From: Epiperipatus broadwayi
Lineage: Eukaryota > Onychophora > Udeonychophora > Euonychophora > Peripatidae
Direction of reading: 5' to 3'
Assembly: GCA_028023455.1 (NCBI GenBank)
Contig: JAQFVV010000030.1
Location: 3,116,501 to 3,180,500, forward strand
DNA: 64,000 bases
The position numbers were made by a program, and so were the translations under genes. Under the pieces are notes generated by a model, which was given only the letters and a program-made list of their open reading frames with translations, was not told the origin of the DNA and did not search any database. Position 1 is the first letter of the stretch. Each line of letters begins with the position of its first letter. This document shows positions 1 through 10,919 of the stretch, piece after piece.

Positions 1-510
1 AAAATATGTTTAAAAGAAATGATTCACAAAATGCTTCTATTTTTAGAAACATTATCTCAGATAGTTTTTATATCATGCTCAGAACAATTGTGTTAATTCT
101 GTGTCATTACAGTCACAATATTATATGTGCAATAAAAATATGAAATCATTTAGAAGGTTAACATGCTCAAAAAAATAATAATAATTATCTACGAAAAGAA
201 ACGATTCATGGCAGTAAGATAAAAGTGTCTGAGATATGAACACAAATGACTCATTTAAATATTTAAATGTTAGATGAATATATAAACATAATTTATAAAA
301 ACTGAATTTTCACATGATTTATTTAGTATACAACTTTTATTTTGCAATATTGATGAAATACAAGATTTAGAAATAAAAATTGGTTAAAAATGAATGTGAA
401 TTTATTAAATCATCTTTTGAGCGAGAACCATTTGGTTACTCCTTTTTATTTTTGCCATTTCTTAGAATTTATTATAACATCTCACTTTTAGAGCTATAAA
501 TAAACTTTCA

Positions 511-1046
511 TCAACAACCATTATCAATCCACTGCAGGATGAAGGTCTCTCCAAGTTCAATCCATCTTCTCTGATCTTTAACTGCTCTTCTCCACATCAC
601 CCCTGCATACTTTCTTATTTCATCCATCTCACATGTGGTCTCTTTCTGGGTCTTTTAGAATCCTTTGGAATCAGTTTAAGATTTCAATTATCTATCTATC
701 ATCTCTTAAGCAATATGACCAGCCCAATTCCACTTCAGTCTTTTAATTTTTTCAGTGAGGTCAGTAACGCCTGTTTGTTCTCTTACCCATATATTGCATT
801 TTTGATCTCTTCTTGTTAATCCCAACATACATATATCCATACATCTTTGAGTGGTCTGAAGTCTCTGTATTGCTCTTCTATTAAGTGTCGAAGTCTCATA
901 TCCATAAGTAAGAACTGGTAAAACACATTTATTAAAAACCTTTCTTTTCAAACATATAGGCATATTTCCTTTTAGTACCAAGTTATTTCTACCAAAAGCA
1001 CTCCAACCAAGTTTAATTCTATGATTAATTCCATCCAAACTTTAAC
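511..1046 (-). pseudogene. 3' end of an RTE-like LINE reverse transcriptase, decayed
   Basis: Reading the minus strand from about 1040 gives a peptide with KRKVFNKCVLPVLTYG, then LQTTQRCMDICMLG, then LKWNWAGHIA, which is the conserved C-terminal part of RTE-type non-LTR retrotransposon polymerases. After a frame break near 640-705 a second stretch reads KYAGVMWRRAVKDQRRWIEL and ends at a TGA at 511-513; this is the family's usual extreme C-terminus. The copy is 5' truncated near 1046 and lacks the catalytic RT domain and the endonuclease, as expected of an incomplete LINE insertion. It is dead. Family assignment is by recognised motifs only; the exact clade is not certain. Confidence 0.85.
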
Positions 1047-1420
1047 AAGCATTATATTATCAAGATATAGGATTATGCATGTAAATTATTCATATATAAT
1101 CTTACATAAATGTCAAATAAATTAATAATTGTATGATAAAAATGTATATATTTGTAAGAATGATTTTTTTTTTTAAGTGTTGAATAGATTGTTAGAGAAT
1201 AAAAACAAAAAAAAAAATCAAGACAATCAAATTTAATATAAATAATATTTGCATGGCCATCAATTATATATCGTTGCATTTGAGTTTTGTGTACTTTACA
1301 CATTTTCAAAATATTAAAATGGTATTAATTTTGATCAATTATTTATTGGTAACAGTTTTCAAAAACAAACTGTAAATATATTTCAATACAAGTATAATTT
1401 ATATACTAGGAGTTTAGATA

Positions 1421-1630
1421 TATTATAGAGGATTTGTATGTAGACTTTCAAGCTCCCTTAGGCTATCCATTCTATCTCATACAACCGATACGCATGACCA
1501 ATACATATATTGGACATCATTTATCTTTTTCACATATGTGTGGTCATGTATATCAGTTATATGAGATAGAGTGGATAGCCTACAGGAGTTTGAAAGTCTG
1601 ATTCAAATCCCTTATATTACATGTAAATAT
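1421..1630. repeat. Family A foldback element, short copy without ribozyme
   Basis: The arms 1440-1490 and 1555-1600 are inverted copies (left GACTTTCAAGCTCC, right its complement GAGTTTGAAAGTC). They match the 3' part of the family A unit defined at 22183-22548, including the stretch around GGTCATGTATATCAG. The central region that carries the hammerhead in other copies is missing. Confidence 0.6.
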
Positions 1631-1904
1631 AATTTAATTTTAATCTTATAAAATAATTTTTATATATAATAAATGAGAGGTGATGGTTAATTTTAGAGGT
1701 ATCAATATGTAAATAGCAAAAGGTAATGATAGAATTATAATAATATATTAGTGATAAATTGAATATTTTTAAATTATTCCTACATTGTATCTGATAATTC
1801 ACATAGATTAAATAAATGTATGTAGTAAATATGTGAACATTTTATGTTTGCTTGGCAGTTGATAAAAGCATTGGGTTTTGATTTTAACAGCTTATGGAAA
1901 TTTT

Positions 1905-2520
1905 GTCATTCAATGTTTATATTATAGTCCCTTTCCCTCAGAAGTGAACTATTCCAGATTCCATCTTTATCTGATTGGATTAAGCATTGTTTGCTGCTGG
2001 CCAATAGACTGATATACAGCTGAACACATAGCCAATGATTAGTACAGGCCAATAAGCAATGATGCTCGCTGAATCCAAATGTTTTCAGTAAAGTCAGAAA
2101 TCTGGCTATAAATGGCCAGCCTTTTGGAAGAAAAGGGGGGGGGGACATTTGTCTAACCTACAAAAACAGAACATGTTTTCCCTGGAACTCCTGCTAACCT
2201 GAACAGCAGTAGGCATTCCCACAATAGCAATACACTATTTGTTCATGCAGCTAGGCAAGTCCACAGAGGGACTGTACATTGCTAAAACTACTGTTGACTC
2301 AAGGTAAGCTGTCTTGTACAGCCAGAAGAGTCATTCTCCCTACCTGTGAGGCAAGCTATCAGGTGTAGCTGGAAGCAGTACAACCAAAAGACCCAGATCT
2401 AAGAGTTCACATTACAACTATAATATTATGTATTGTATATATTTGTGAATATAATAAATATTATATTAATTGTAATACTGGTGTTAGTATTATTTTCTGT
2501 AGGTTGGGTCTGTAATCCAG
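1905..2520 (+). promoter_or_regulatory. Promoter-like or solo-LTR-like block
   Basis: This block has a more mixed base composition than its surroundings. It holds three CCAAT boxes in the same orientation (2001-2005, 2032-2036, 2049-2053), then a TATA box inside GGCTATAAATGGCC near 2107-2113 and a G-tract. About 190 bases after the TATA box is a good splice-donor-like site, AAGGTAAGCT near 2301-2310, and an AATAAA lies near 2454. CCAAT-CCAAT-CCAAT-TATA spacing is typical of an RNA polymerase II promoter. It could be a retroviral-type solo LTR or the promoter and first exon of a host transcript. No target duplication or primer-binding site was found. Confidence 0.4.
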
Positions 2521-2599
2521 ACCAAATACAACAGTTTACATAATTTTTGCGACACTGTATGTATTAGTATTACATATACATGTACTGGAAAGGACAAAT

Positions 2600-3985
2600 A
2601 GAGTATTCATTTAAATTTTCTATGCTTGTTAGATCCACCATTCACGTATCAGACAATAATAGGATTAAATTTTTTTTTAATCAATAAAACAGCCTATACA
2701 AAAGTTTAATTTTGGTTATAATACGAGTTCTACTACCTCACCAAACCGTGCTGAGTTTACAGATCTCAAAACAATAAAATAGATATGAGTGATGTCAAAC
2801 GAATTTATTTTGTAATAAAATTATTCCTACAAATAGAAAAATGTTTATTCTTATTTCTATATTATACAATAATCGATGTTGTTAATAAATCAAGTAAAGT
2901 AAACAGATAATAAATAAAAAAAAAACGTGGGTTTACAATTACAATTAATTTTGTGTTTAGCAGAATAGAAGCATAAATAATCAATAATCAAATTATTTTT
3001 TTAAAAAAAGATCACTCGCCGGATTAAATTTATTAAATATAACTGCAGGATTGCAGCTAATTTAATTAAGCAAAACTTTATTTTGGTCACTGCAGGAGTG
3101 CGATTTGCCTATGAGCCTTGGTAAAGTAGGACTTCCAAATTTACTAGGTCACCTAGGTAGTTATATAGTAATTATACCGTTGATAAGATGAGCACACTGT
3201 ATAAAATAATAATATGACAAGAAATAAAAAATTTTCTTTCCTTTTTCGGTTGTTTTGTAAAATTCCTATAGAATTGAATAACAACCTAAACAAAAGAAAT
3301 TCAAATTTTAGTGCTTGATGCCTTTTTTTTTAAAAAAAAAAAAAACAATATTTCCGACCATTCAAAAATAATATTTTTTTTTTGCAAAAGATTTATCAGG
3401 TTTTAGGTTCTCATTCAATTCTGAACCTTTTATTTAGCTTTTTTTTATTATTATTTCACATAGCCTTCGGTAAAAAAAAAAAAAAGATTTACGGGGAAAA
3501 TAAGTTGTTTTTTTTTTTTAATCTTATACCTGTTATAATAAAAACCTAACGATAAAGTTGAATACTATATGGTTGTAAAACTAAATATCTAATAATTCAA
3601 ATTCCAAATGCATAGAAATAAAATGTTTCTATATATAAATATATATGTTAAATTGTGGCTCTATACTCGACAACATAAACAACACATATATTTGAGAATC
3701 AAGTGCTTTAGATATATAAATATAGCTAAACATATGCCGTAAACATAAACTAATATCAATATAAAGTTCTCTGTTTTTAATCATATTAAAAAAAAAACTA
3801 GGATAGAACAAACAGCTATATATGAACAAATTGAGATTTCTGATCATCTAAAACTTATCAATTGCAAAATATGAAATATTTATTTTAACTTATATTTAAA
3901 ATACAAAAAGGTATAGTTTTTTATTATTATTAAAATAAATTAAAATGTATTAGATACAATCGAACATGTTTAACTGTACATAGCT
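2600..3985. other. AT-rich stretch, nothing recognised
   Basis: Low-complexity A and T runs with no coding frame of convincing composition, no inverted repeat of note and no RNA gene. The small minus-strand frame at 3629-3847 has the bias of random AT-rich DNA. Confidence 0.6.
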
Positions 3986-3989
3986 ATTT

Positions 3990-4425
3990 TTTTTATACTG
4001 TTGCAAGGCAGTCACTGTGTAGAGCTTGATGTAGTCCGTGACCAGAGAGCTGGGCCCTCCTTAACTCTTCTGGGAGGTGATTCTGGCCCAAGTTTCTCGA
4101 AAGAGCCAGTCTGGAACCAGTAATCGATTCTGTCCCTGAACCGCTTGAGTAATTTGATAAAGATGTTGCAGACACCGCGATTGGCACTTTCAAATATACC
4201 CTTGCATCTGGATACCCACACTGCAAAGGTTAGAAAAATGGCGATTCTGATGTTCGAGAATATGCCATTCTTTATAGTCTTTTGAATGACTAAGACTTCT
4301 CTAATATCGAGCAACACCCTTTCGTTAATAAAGAATCCGATCGGCCTGAGAAAAGGGCAGAAATACAGGAGGTGTTGAATTGTCTTATCTATGTCGCACA
4401 TAGTTGATTGCAAAGAATTCTAGAA
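3990..4425 (-). pseudogene. C-terminal fragment of a LINE polymerase (zf-RVT-like)
   Basis: The minus strand is open from about 4413 to a TGA at 4012-4014. It contains MCDIDKTIQHLLYFCPFL, resembling the C..(E/K)T..HLLY.CP zinc-binding motif found after the RT domain of many LINEs, then a tryptophan-containing segment (LTFAVWVSRCKGIFESANRG) and a basic tail. No catalytic RT residues remain, and the similarity ends abruptly at about 4425, so the copy is 5' truncated. The sequence is markedly less AT-rich than its flanks. The LINE family cannot be named with certainty; it differs from the RTE-like relics at 511 and 52215. Confidence 0.6.
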
Positions 4426-4429
4426 ATAT

Positions 4430-5905
4430 ATACATACTGTATTTACCAAAAGTATAATCATTAATTGGTCATATTACTATATTAGTTAGAGTAATAAATC
4501 TATTAATCATTATCTATATAAATATGATTGATGTTCCTAAATCAATATTATTAAATTGTTGATTAATTTTGTTATTAGAAAGACCACTGCAAATGTTACT
4601 ATAGATATAACATTAAACTAGCATACTACTATTTACAAAATTAAAAAAATTTTGCTCAGATCAAGAACCCAAACCTCTTTTGAGATCCAGGGAGTTTACA
4701 AATTATATGCAAAGCCTCTTATGTGAATGTGAATAATTATCAAGAAGTCCCATCATTTTCAATAATCTTTTATGTTATGCATACCAGTCACATTTTTTTT
4801 TAAAACTAAGACCTTATACAGATGTGACATTTCTAGCAATAAAATGCGATAAAGACTTTTAAGAGAACATAGATGAAAAGATTTAACACCCATTAATCAA
4901 AATAACCATTAAATTTATATCACATTATTCACTTAATATTACCCCTCCCTACCTATAACTTTTTAAAAACTATTTGTTGATTGTGTAGGGATATAATTAA
5001 GTTGCACATGTTATTGATTGTTGTTGTTTAAAATAACAATTGTCATTCGTGATGGCAAATGCAATCCAGCAGAAATACCAGTACAATATTATTATAAATG
5101 CAATTTATCCCACTTACTTTGAACACTTTTTAGCAAAAAAAACTTTCCATTATTGAATATATATATTTCCATTTATATAAGACATTGCAACAAAATAAAA
5201 GAAGTAGTGAATTTGGTACAATATTATTACTAATGACACAGATGAAAACAGAATTTATATGGAAATATTTAACAAGTGGAGTTTCTATGTTTTTATTCTC
5301 AGTTATCATCTTATTAAGGCAGCAGTCAATCAAGATTAGCTACTTAGGGTTGCATTCAAAATTTTCACTATATTTATGAAAACTGTCTTATTAAATTAGT
5401 TTATTGGGCCTTTAATTTTTTATTCAAATATCAAGAAAAATATGCAAAGTTTTAAAAAAGGTCTTTTCAATTTGCAGCAGCACATTAGTTTGACATAAAA
5501 ATATGTTTGGACAAAAATCCAAAGGTATTATGATTGTAAGCCTTCATTGTGGTATTTAAAATAGTATGAAGTTATTAAGTGTTTGGTTATAGGATCTGAA
5601 CTCAGTTAATCATTTTTTAAGCATAAACAAATGCTTTGTCTAAATGTTGTTTTATTGTTATTAATATTAAAAATGATAAAATGTCAAGATAATAAAAAGT
5701 ATAGAACTAGTGACTACTAACAAAGCTCAATTATTTAAGACAAAAGAGAATCAACACCCATAAAAAAATAGATATTTACTATGTATTGTTATTTTTTATT
5801 TTATGAAAAGTATTTATTGTATTAAATTAAATTTTAAAAAAATGTACAGTAATATTTATTGAAATTATTTATTATTATTGTTATTTATAAAAAAAAATGG
5901 TGCTT
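4430..5905. other. AT-rich stretch, nothing recognised
   Basis: Overlapping short frames on both strands at 5130-5379 are complements of each other and have no family signature. No repeat structure was noticed. Confidence 0.55.
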
Positions 5906-5911
5906 GTATTA

Positions 5912-7088
5912 TAGCTAAAGACGCCGTTGGATGGCATCATTTTCACGCTAAAACTATAAAATATGAACATTCACGGGCCATTGATTTTAATAATTTTTCT
6001 GTTTGTAATGCGAAAATAAAAACAAAACAAAATCATCTTTTTTAAATATTATTTTTTATTAACATATACAATTTAAATGATAATAATAAATGTAAAATAA
6101 AATCAACAAATTACAATTTGATTCGTGTTTTTTATATCGTATACTTTTTAAATTGTATTACAGCTTTTTTTTATCAATTTTCTATCGGATATTTTTTTAC
6201 TTGTGTTACGACTTTTTTTGTTGTTGTTTAACTAAAAAATAATAATTGTAATAAAAGTAAAAGTTGTTACGGTTAGATTTAGGGTTAGTTTTAGGGTTAG
6301 TTTAGGGTTAGGTTTAGGGTTAGTTTTAGGGTTAGTTTTAGGGTTAGTTTAGGTTTAGGTTTAGGATTAGTTTTAGGGTTAGTTTTAGGGTTAGGTTTAG
6401 GGTTAGTTTTAGGGTTAGTGTTCTGTTTGTTTGTAATGCTAAAATAAAAAAAATTCAAAATCATAACCGTACTCGGACAAAATAAAGAAACTCAAACTTT
6501 TTTAAACAACAACAAACACATACAAATATCTTCTTTACTTATTAAACATGTTTATAATATTTGCTTTTTATTAAATTTACAAAAAAAACTGTATATTTGT
6601 ACTTTTCTTACTTCAAAAATATTCACATGGTAGAAGTCTTCTTTGTCTCGTGGAATGTTACGAACAGTACGTTACTTGACGTGTTACCTAATTGCAACTC
6701 ACTAAAAACATAGATCTTTAACATTTTCCCAATTAAAACTTCAATACAGTACATTGTCAAAAGTCTTAGAATTATTACTTTACAAAATATCAACATTTTA
6801 ATCCTTTTAAATAAAAAAAAATTCAATGAAAACAACATTTTCATCCAATTCAAATACAAACTCTCTCATCAAGTAGTAAATGTTTTATAAATTGTGCGAA
6901 TTCGAAAAATATATTTGCTACCATGCAACATACATGCTGTACTGTGACTCAACATAGCAGCCTGCATTCTGTAGCACAACAAAAAAGTTGTACTATTGAA
7001 AAAGCGGGTTCGAATGTGTCGGCCATGGAAACAGCATTTTAATGTGTTTTGGTGTGAAAACCGCACCATAGAATGGCGTCTTTAGCTA
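5912..7088. mobile_element. DNA element with about 45 bp terminal inverted repeats and an internal telomere-like satellite
   Basis: The left end starts TAGCTAAAGACGCC and continues with ATGG..TTTTCAC..AAAAC to about 5955. The right end (7044-7088) read in reverse starts with the same 14 bases and keeps ATGG, TTCAC and AAAAC in register. Inside, a segment beginning CTGTTTGTAATGC occurs near 5999 and again, with a four-base insertion, near 6428, flanking the TTAGGG-like array at 6271-6419. No transposase is visible; the frames at 6623-7069 match nothing I recognise. It is a non-autonomous element or MITE. The superfamily is unresolved because no clear target duplication was found. Confidence 0.7.
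6271..6419 (+). repeat. Degenerate TTAGGG-like tandem array
   Basis: Alternating TTTTAGGGTTAG and GTTTAGGGTTAG units of 12 to 14 bases run for about 150 bases with a few variants (TTTAGGATTAG). The core resembles the TTAGGG telomere repeat but spacing is irregular, and the array lies inside a TIR element. It is best read as an internal minisatellite of that element rather than a true interstitial telomere. Confidence 0.8.
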
Positions 7089-7342
7089 AAAGATGAGTGC
7101 CAAAAAAACAAATGATCAATGCTGAATTTCCAAACTAGAATAATAGTTTATATTTTACTGCAAGTTAAGCAGTTGATTTTAATACCCCTATAGCAACTAA
7201 CAAGAAGGCTGTCATTCTTTTTCTTTCTCTTCATTAAAAAAAAAATGTAAAAAATTATTTAAGCTGCTGTTAAACAAAAAAATGAGAGGCTAAGGAGAAA
7301 GATAATTTGGATCTGGAGCGGATCCAACTTGAATGTATGTTG

Positions 7343-7529
7343 TTAAAACAGGCAAAACTCACTATACATATTGCCACACACAGCAAGCTAGATGGGGATT
7401 TTATGCCCAAGCCTTCTGGCATCCATTGATCACTCTATCTTGCTGTGTGTGGCAATATGTATAGTGAGTTTTGCTTGTTTTAACAACAGTTATACACAAG
7501 CATAAGAGGTGGTGGTTATGAGATGTTTA
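7343..7529. mobile_element. Family B head-to-head element, short copy (B1)
   Basis: The ends are inverted copies of the family B 3' end (TTAAAACAGGCAAAACTC on the left, its complement on the right, the right arm running on into AAGCATAAGAGG). The insertion is bounded by a perfect 14 bp direct repeat TTGAATGTATGTTG at 7329-7342 and 7530-7543. Only the outer part of each arm is present, so the hammerhead is missing. A variable-length target duplication around a TIR-like element argues for retrotransposition. Confidence 0.75.
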
Positions 7530-7964
7530 TTGAATGTATGTTGCCAATTCATCAAGGCACTTCAAAAGGAAGGATAACAAAAGTTCAACACAAAGCCTGA
7601 TATCAGCAAGTGAAATTACCATTTTCCTATTCATTAAAGGTCAGATCATCTCCAAATCATTCTTCCAAGCCTTTAGTCATTAATGAAAAATCCAAAGAAA
7701 AGGAAAGAATGGAGAATCTATTAAAACCATTTTTATTTTTTGCTTAAAAAAATTATACATGTATATAATATTTTTTTATATGGGTTTGAAAAAATATATA
7801 TAACTTTCTTTATGAGGTAATTAAAATTTTATTTATTATCAATATAATTAACATTTTTGTGTGTGACAACATATAAAATTTTAAATAATTCAATTAATTT
7901 ATACGTGCGCATTTAATATATTACAACAAGGATTAGTAAAAACAAAATTTATATTTCTCTGAAG

Positions 7965-8338
7965 GTTAGTCATGATGGTATATTATTAATGTAATATGTT
8001 GGACTATTTTCATCATCTATGAGTGAATGTTGAATTTTTAGAAAATTTTAAACTTTATTTAAACTTTCCAAATACAAACAACTTGTTAGTAATAACATAC
8101 AAATAGACAACACAGGTTAGTAATTATACATTTCGAGTAGTACTTGAATGTTGTGCAATTACTAATCTGTGTTGTCTATTTGTGTGTTATTACTAACAAG
8201 TTGTTTGTATTTGGAAAGTTTAAGTAAAGTTTAAAATTTTCTATACATTCAACATCCACTTATAGATGATGGAAATAGTTCAACATATCACATCTAATAA
8301 TATAGGATTATCACTAACCTTCAGACTAATGATATAAC
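7965..8338. repeat. Family C palindrome (C1)
   Basis: Two arms of about 165 bases, 7965-8130 and 8155-8335, are near-perfect inverted copies. The outer parts read AAGGTTAGT and the complement ACTAACCTT; further in are GACTATTTTCATCATCT and its complement, then AACTTGTTAGTAATAACA and its complement. The 25-base spacer holds TTTCGAGTAG. A second, interrupted copy is at 41195-41647. No hammerhead core was found in this family. Confidence 0.75.
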
Positions 8339-8573
8339 ATTGTATTTAAATATATTTTAAAAGATTTTTTGTAATTTTATATTTACATTGTTAATACTAA
8401 TTTTTTTCTTTAATAAACTGTTTCCAAGATTGGTTGAAAGGGTTTAGATTTTTTTATGTAGAAACATAAGTTCACATAAACAATGAGAATTGCCAATTAC
8501 TCAACAAGCTTTGTGATAAATGCTTAGCTAGAGAATGCATTTAAAATATCTCTGCCAGACCCCCTCCCCCTAA

Positions 8574-8616
8574 ACCTCTGACCATGGTTTCATGTTCTGG
8601 CACTCCTCAGAGAGGT
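8574..8616 (-). ncRNA. Hammerhead ribozyme motif, family D left arm
   Basis: On the minus strand: stem I ACCTCT, CTGAGGA, a stem II opening GTGCC and closing ACAT with one broken pair, GAAA, stem III ACCATGGT, cleavage triplet GTC, and the other side of stem I AGAGGT (six pairs). The core is intact; stem II is weaker than in the right-arm copy. Confidence 0.75.
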
Positions 8617-8651
8617 GCTAGGGTAGGTTCAGACACTAGATCTACCCTAGC

Positions 8652-8694
8652 ACCTCTCTGAGGAGTGCCAGAGCATGAAACCATGGTCAGAGGT
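8652..8694 (+). ncRNA. Hammerhead ribozyme, family D right arm, intact core
   Basis: Stem I pairs 8652-8657 (ACCTCT) with 8689-8694 (AGAGGT), six Watson-Crick pairs. CTGAGGA occupies 8658-8664, with the allowed variable base at position 7. Stem II pairs 8665-8668 (GTGC) with 8673-8676 (GCAT) around loop CAGA. GAAA is 8677-8680. Stem III is the self-complementary ACCATGGT (8680-8687), three pairs with a two-base loop. The predicted cut follows C8688 in GTC. All conserved core bases of a type I hammerhead are present. Short palindromic stem III is a feature known to favour a dimeric ribozyme. Confidence 0.85.
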
Positions 8695-9939
8695 TTAGGG
8701 CAGGGTCCTGACAGAGATATTTTAAATGCTTTTTCTAGCTAAGCATTTATCACAAAGCTTGTTGAGGAATTGGCAATCCTCATTGTTTATAACTTACAAG
8801 CTTAACTTACAAGCTTAAGAGAATAGGGTCATGTGATCTATGACTCTTATTTTGACTATTTATAAATTCACATAATTTAAAACAATGCAGAAATAATTTA
8901 GATGTTATCTTATAGCCATACTATATTGCAGGTGAATGTTTTCCTTTATTTTTAGTATAAGAATATGCAGGTTGTTTATATTAGATCAGAGATATAAATA
9001 ACTTTTGACTTTTGAAATATATGTGTTTGCTTTGGAGAATATTTTGAAAATCACCATTGAAGAGTTGATATATTAAACTGAGTTATTAGTAGAAGCCAAA
9101 AACTATTTATGTAATGAGTTGTTAATTTTTTATGAATAGAGAAATAATAATTTAATCAATCACACGGTAACCGATATATATATATAGGAGAATTAAGTCA
9201 TTTATAAATTATTATTAGTAAAATAATAACAACAATTTTTCCCTAATTCTTATTAATTTATTACATTTTGAATATTTATTGCAACATCCCAAATAACCAG
9301 ATCTATATATATAAATTGATATCTTGACAAAATAATAAAAAAAAATGTTTATTATTAAAATATAAACTTTGTCTGTGAAGTCTGTTTAATATTTTGATAA
9401 AATAAAATTGTTTATTTTATTTTTTAAATTAGACTTAGTATTTTATTTGAATATAAGATTATACTTGCAAAATTAATATATGAGGTCACATAAATATCAG
9501 TTGCTTGAATTCATTCAATATTCCCTGAGATATGAAGAATGTAAATACTAGAGTTTCATATATTTATTTATCTGGAGAGCAATAATTTTTTTATTTTTTT
9601 ATTCTAGAATAAATTCATTAGAAATAATATCATACTAATATGACAATGCATATAATATTCATGCTCTTTATTATAAAACTGGCACAGTGGCATAATTAGG
9701 AGGTATCATCATCATTATCTAAACACACCTCATAATATTTTATCACTGAGAATAAATGATTAGATATGATAGACTTTTCATTATATATACTGTTGTATAA
9801 TTTAATATATGTGTAAGGCTATGTACACACTATATTTTCCATATTTATTAATGCATGTATCATTATATATCATATATATATATGAGGCTTTCAGAAACTT
9901 GATGTAAACTATAGGAAGAGACAAGGCCACCATTTGTAG

Positions 9940-10490
9940 ATGTGCAAGTTGTACAGGACACAAAGGTACTACTTCATCATGGAGGTGCCAAGACACCAAA
10001 ATATTAATAAAATTTATATGTAAATAAAAATGTTTACATTTTAAAACCACTTCATTGTGAGAAATACATTCTTTAGTGTAAATATTTTTTATTCAAATAT
10101 GAAAAGAATTCTTCTTTCTTAAACTTATTGTGACAATTTCCCAAGCCTCAAATTTTAAGGCTCAATCTTGAAATATATTACATAAACAATACAGGTGGCT
10201 GCCATTTTGTCATGATAATTAATAAAGTTATACATAATTGTTTACATTTTTGAATCCCTTTATTGTTAGAAACATTCTGATTGTAAATATTTTTTATTTA
10301 AATATATGAGAAATACTTCTGTATTTAAACTTATTGTGACAATTGCCCCAGTTCTTGAAATATATTTTATATATACTCTACCATTTCACAGAACCAAACA
10401 GGCTGATGCCCTTTTGTTGTTACAATTAATAAAATTTATATGTAAATAAAAATGTTTAGATTTCCCAATCACTTTTATTTAAATATCCTA
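9940..10490. repeat. Diverged tandem repeat, unit about 210 bp
   Basis: The motif ATTAATAAAATTTATATG followed by TAAATAAAAATGTTTA recurs near 10005, 10216 (diverged) and 10423, spacing 207-211 bases. Other landmarks keep phase: AAACTTATTGTGACAATT near 10121 and 10327, and a GGTGGCTGCCATTTTGT-like segment before each unit. It looks like the remains of a small satellite of two and a half units. Loosely similar segments (GCCATTTTGT, ACTTTGTCAC) recur near 31930 and 32135. Confidence 0.6.
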
Positions 10491-10665
10491 ATTTATATAA
10501 AAAGTAACATATTATTAATAATTTATTCAAAAATAAAACTTATTTTAAGAAATGCCTCATAACTACAGTAATTATTATGCCATATTATTTTCTTCCATAG
10601 TAATAAGAAAGTCAAGTCATATGTCATGTGATTTAATTTAATAAGCTTGTATTTACAAACATAAC

Positions 10666-10915
10666 TATAATGAGCGTGCTAATAGCTCTAAACTAGCTTT
10701 TTTTTTTAATCTAGAAGTATCACTATCCCCAAACTGGTTTCTAGCTAATGGCACTCTTCAGGAGACGCTATGATGTTCAGATACGAGATCTAATGTCTGA
10801 ATATTCTAGTGCTTCACTGAGGAGATCCATCAGCTCAAAACTGGTTTGGGGAAAGGGATAATTCTAGATAAAAAAAGAGCTTGTTTAGAGCTACATTAGC
10901 ACACTTATTATATTT
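10666..10915. mobile_element. Family E palindrome (E1) with decayed hammerheads
   Basis: The arms end in AATGAGCGTGCTAATAGCTC on the left and the complement of a near-identical sequence on the right, with TCTAAACTAGCTTTTTTT inside. The centre holds AGATCT (10786-10791). The right arm (10812-10851, plus strand) keeps CTTCA, CTGAGGA, the TGGTT cleavage region and TGGGG in hammerhead order, but position 12 is A instead of G. The left arm has the complementary remnant. A sister copy is at 58811-59070. Confidence 0.65.
10812..10851 (+). ncRNA. Decayed hammerhead motif, family E
   Basis: Stem I CTTCA pairs with TGGGG (with G-U pairs) directly before CTGAGGA and directly after the GTT triplet. Stem II is imperfect, and GAAA reads AAAA, which removes an essential G. 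Probably inactive. Confidence 0.5.
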
Positions 10916-10919
10916 ATCT

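Larger units (their letters stand above)
8476..8790. mobile_element. Family D palindrome carrying two outward-facing hammerheads (D1)
   Basis: The arms 8476-8637 and 8643-8790 are close inverted copies around an AGATCT at 8638-8643. The termini read AACAATGAG..TTGCCAATTAC and the complement. Each arm has one hammerhead motif: minus strand in the left arm (8574-8616), plus strand in the right (8652-8694). A left-half copy is at 51745-51897. No coding capacity. I saw no clear target duplication for this copy. Confidence 0.8.

Noticed and set aside
6271-6419. True interstitial telomere
   Set aside because: The unit is irregular and the array is enclosed in a TIR element.
7343-7529. Family B as a classical TIR (piggyBac-like TTAA) DNA transposon
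   Set aside because: TTAA at the ends belongs to the element's own sequence; the real duplications are 11-16 bp and differ in length, and single-orientation copies occur.
7965-8338. Hammerhead in family C
   Set aside because: No CTGANGA followed by GAAA at workable spacing on either strand.
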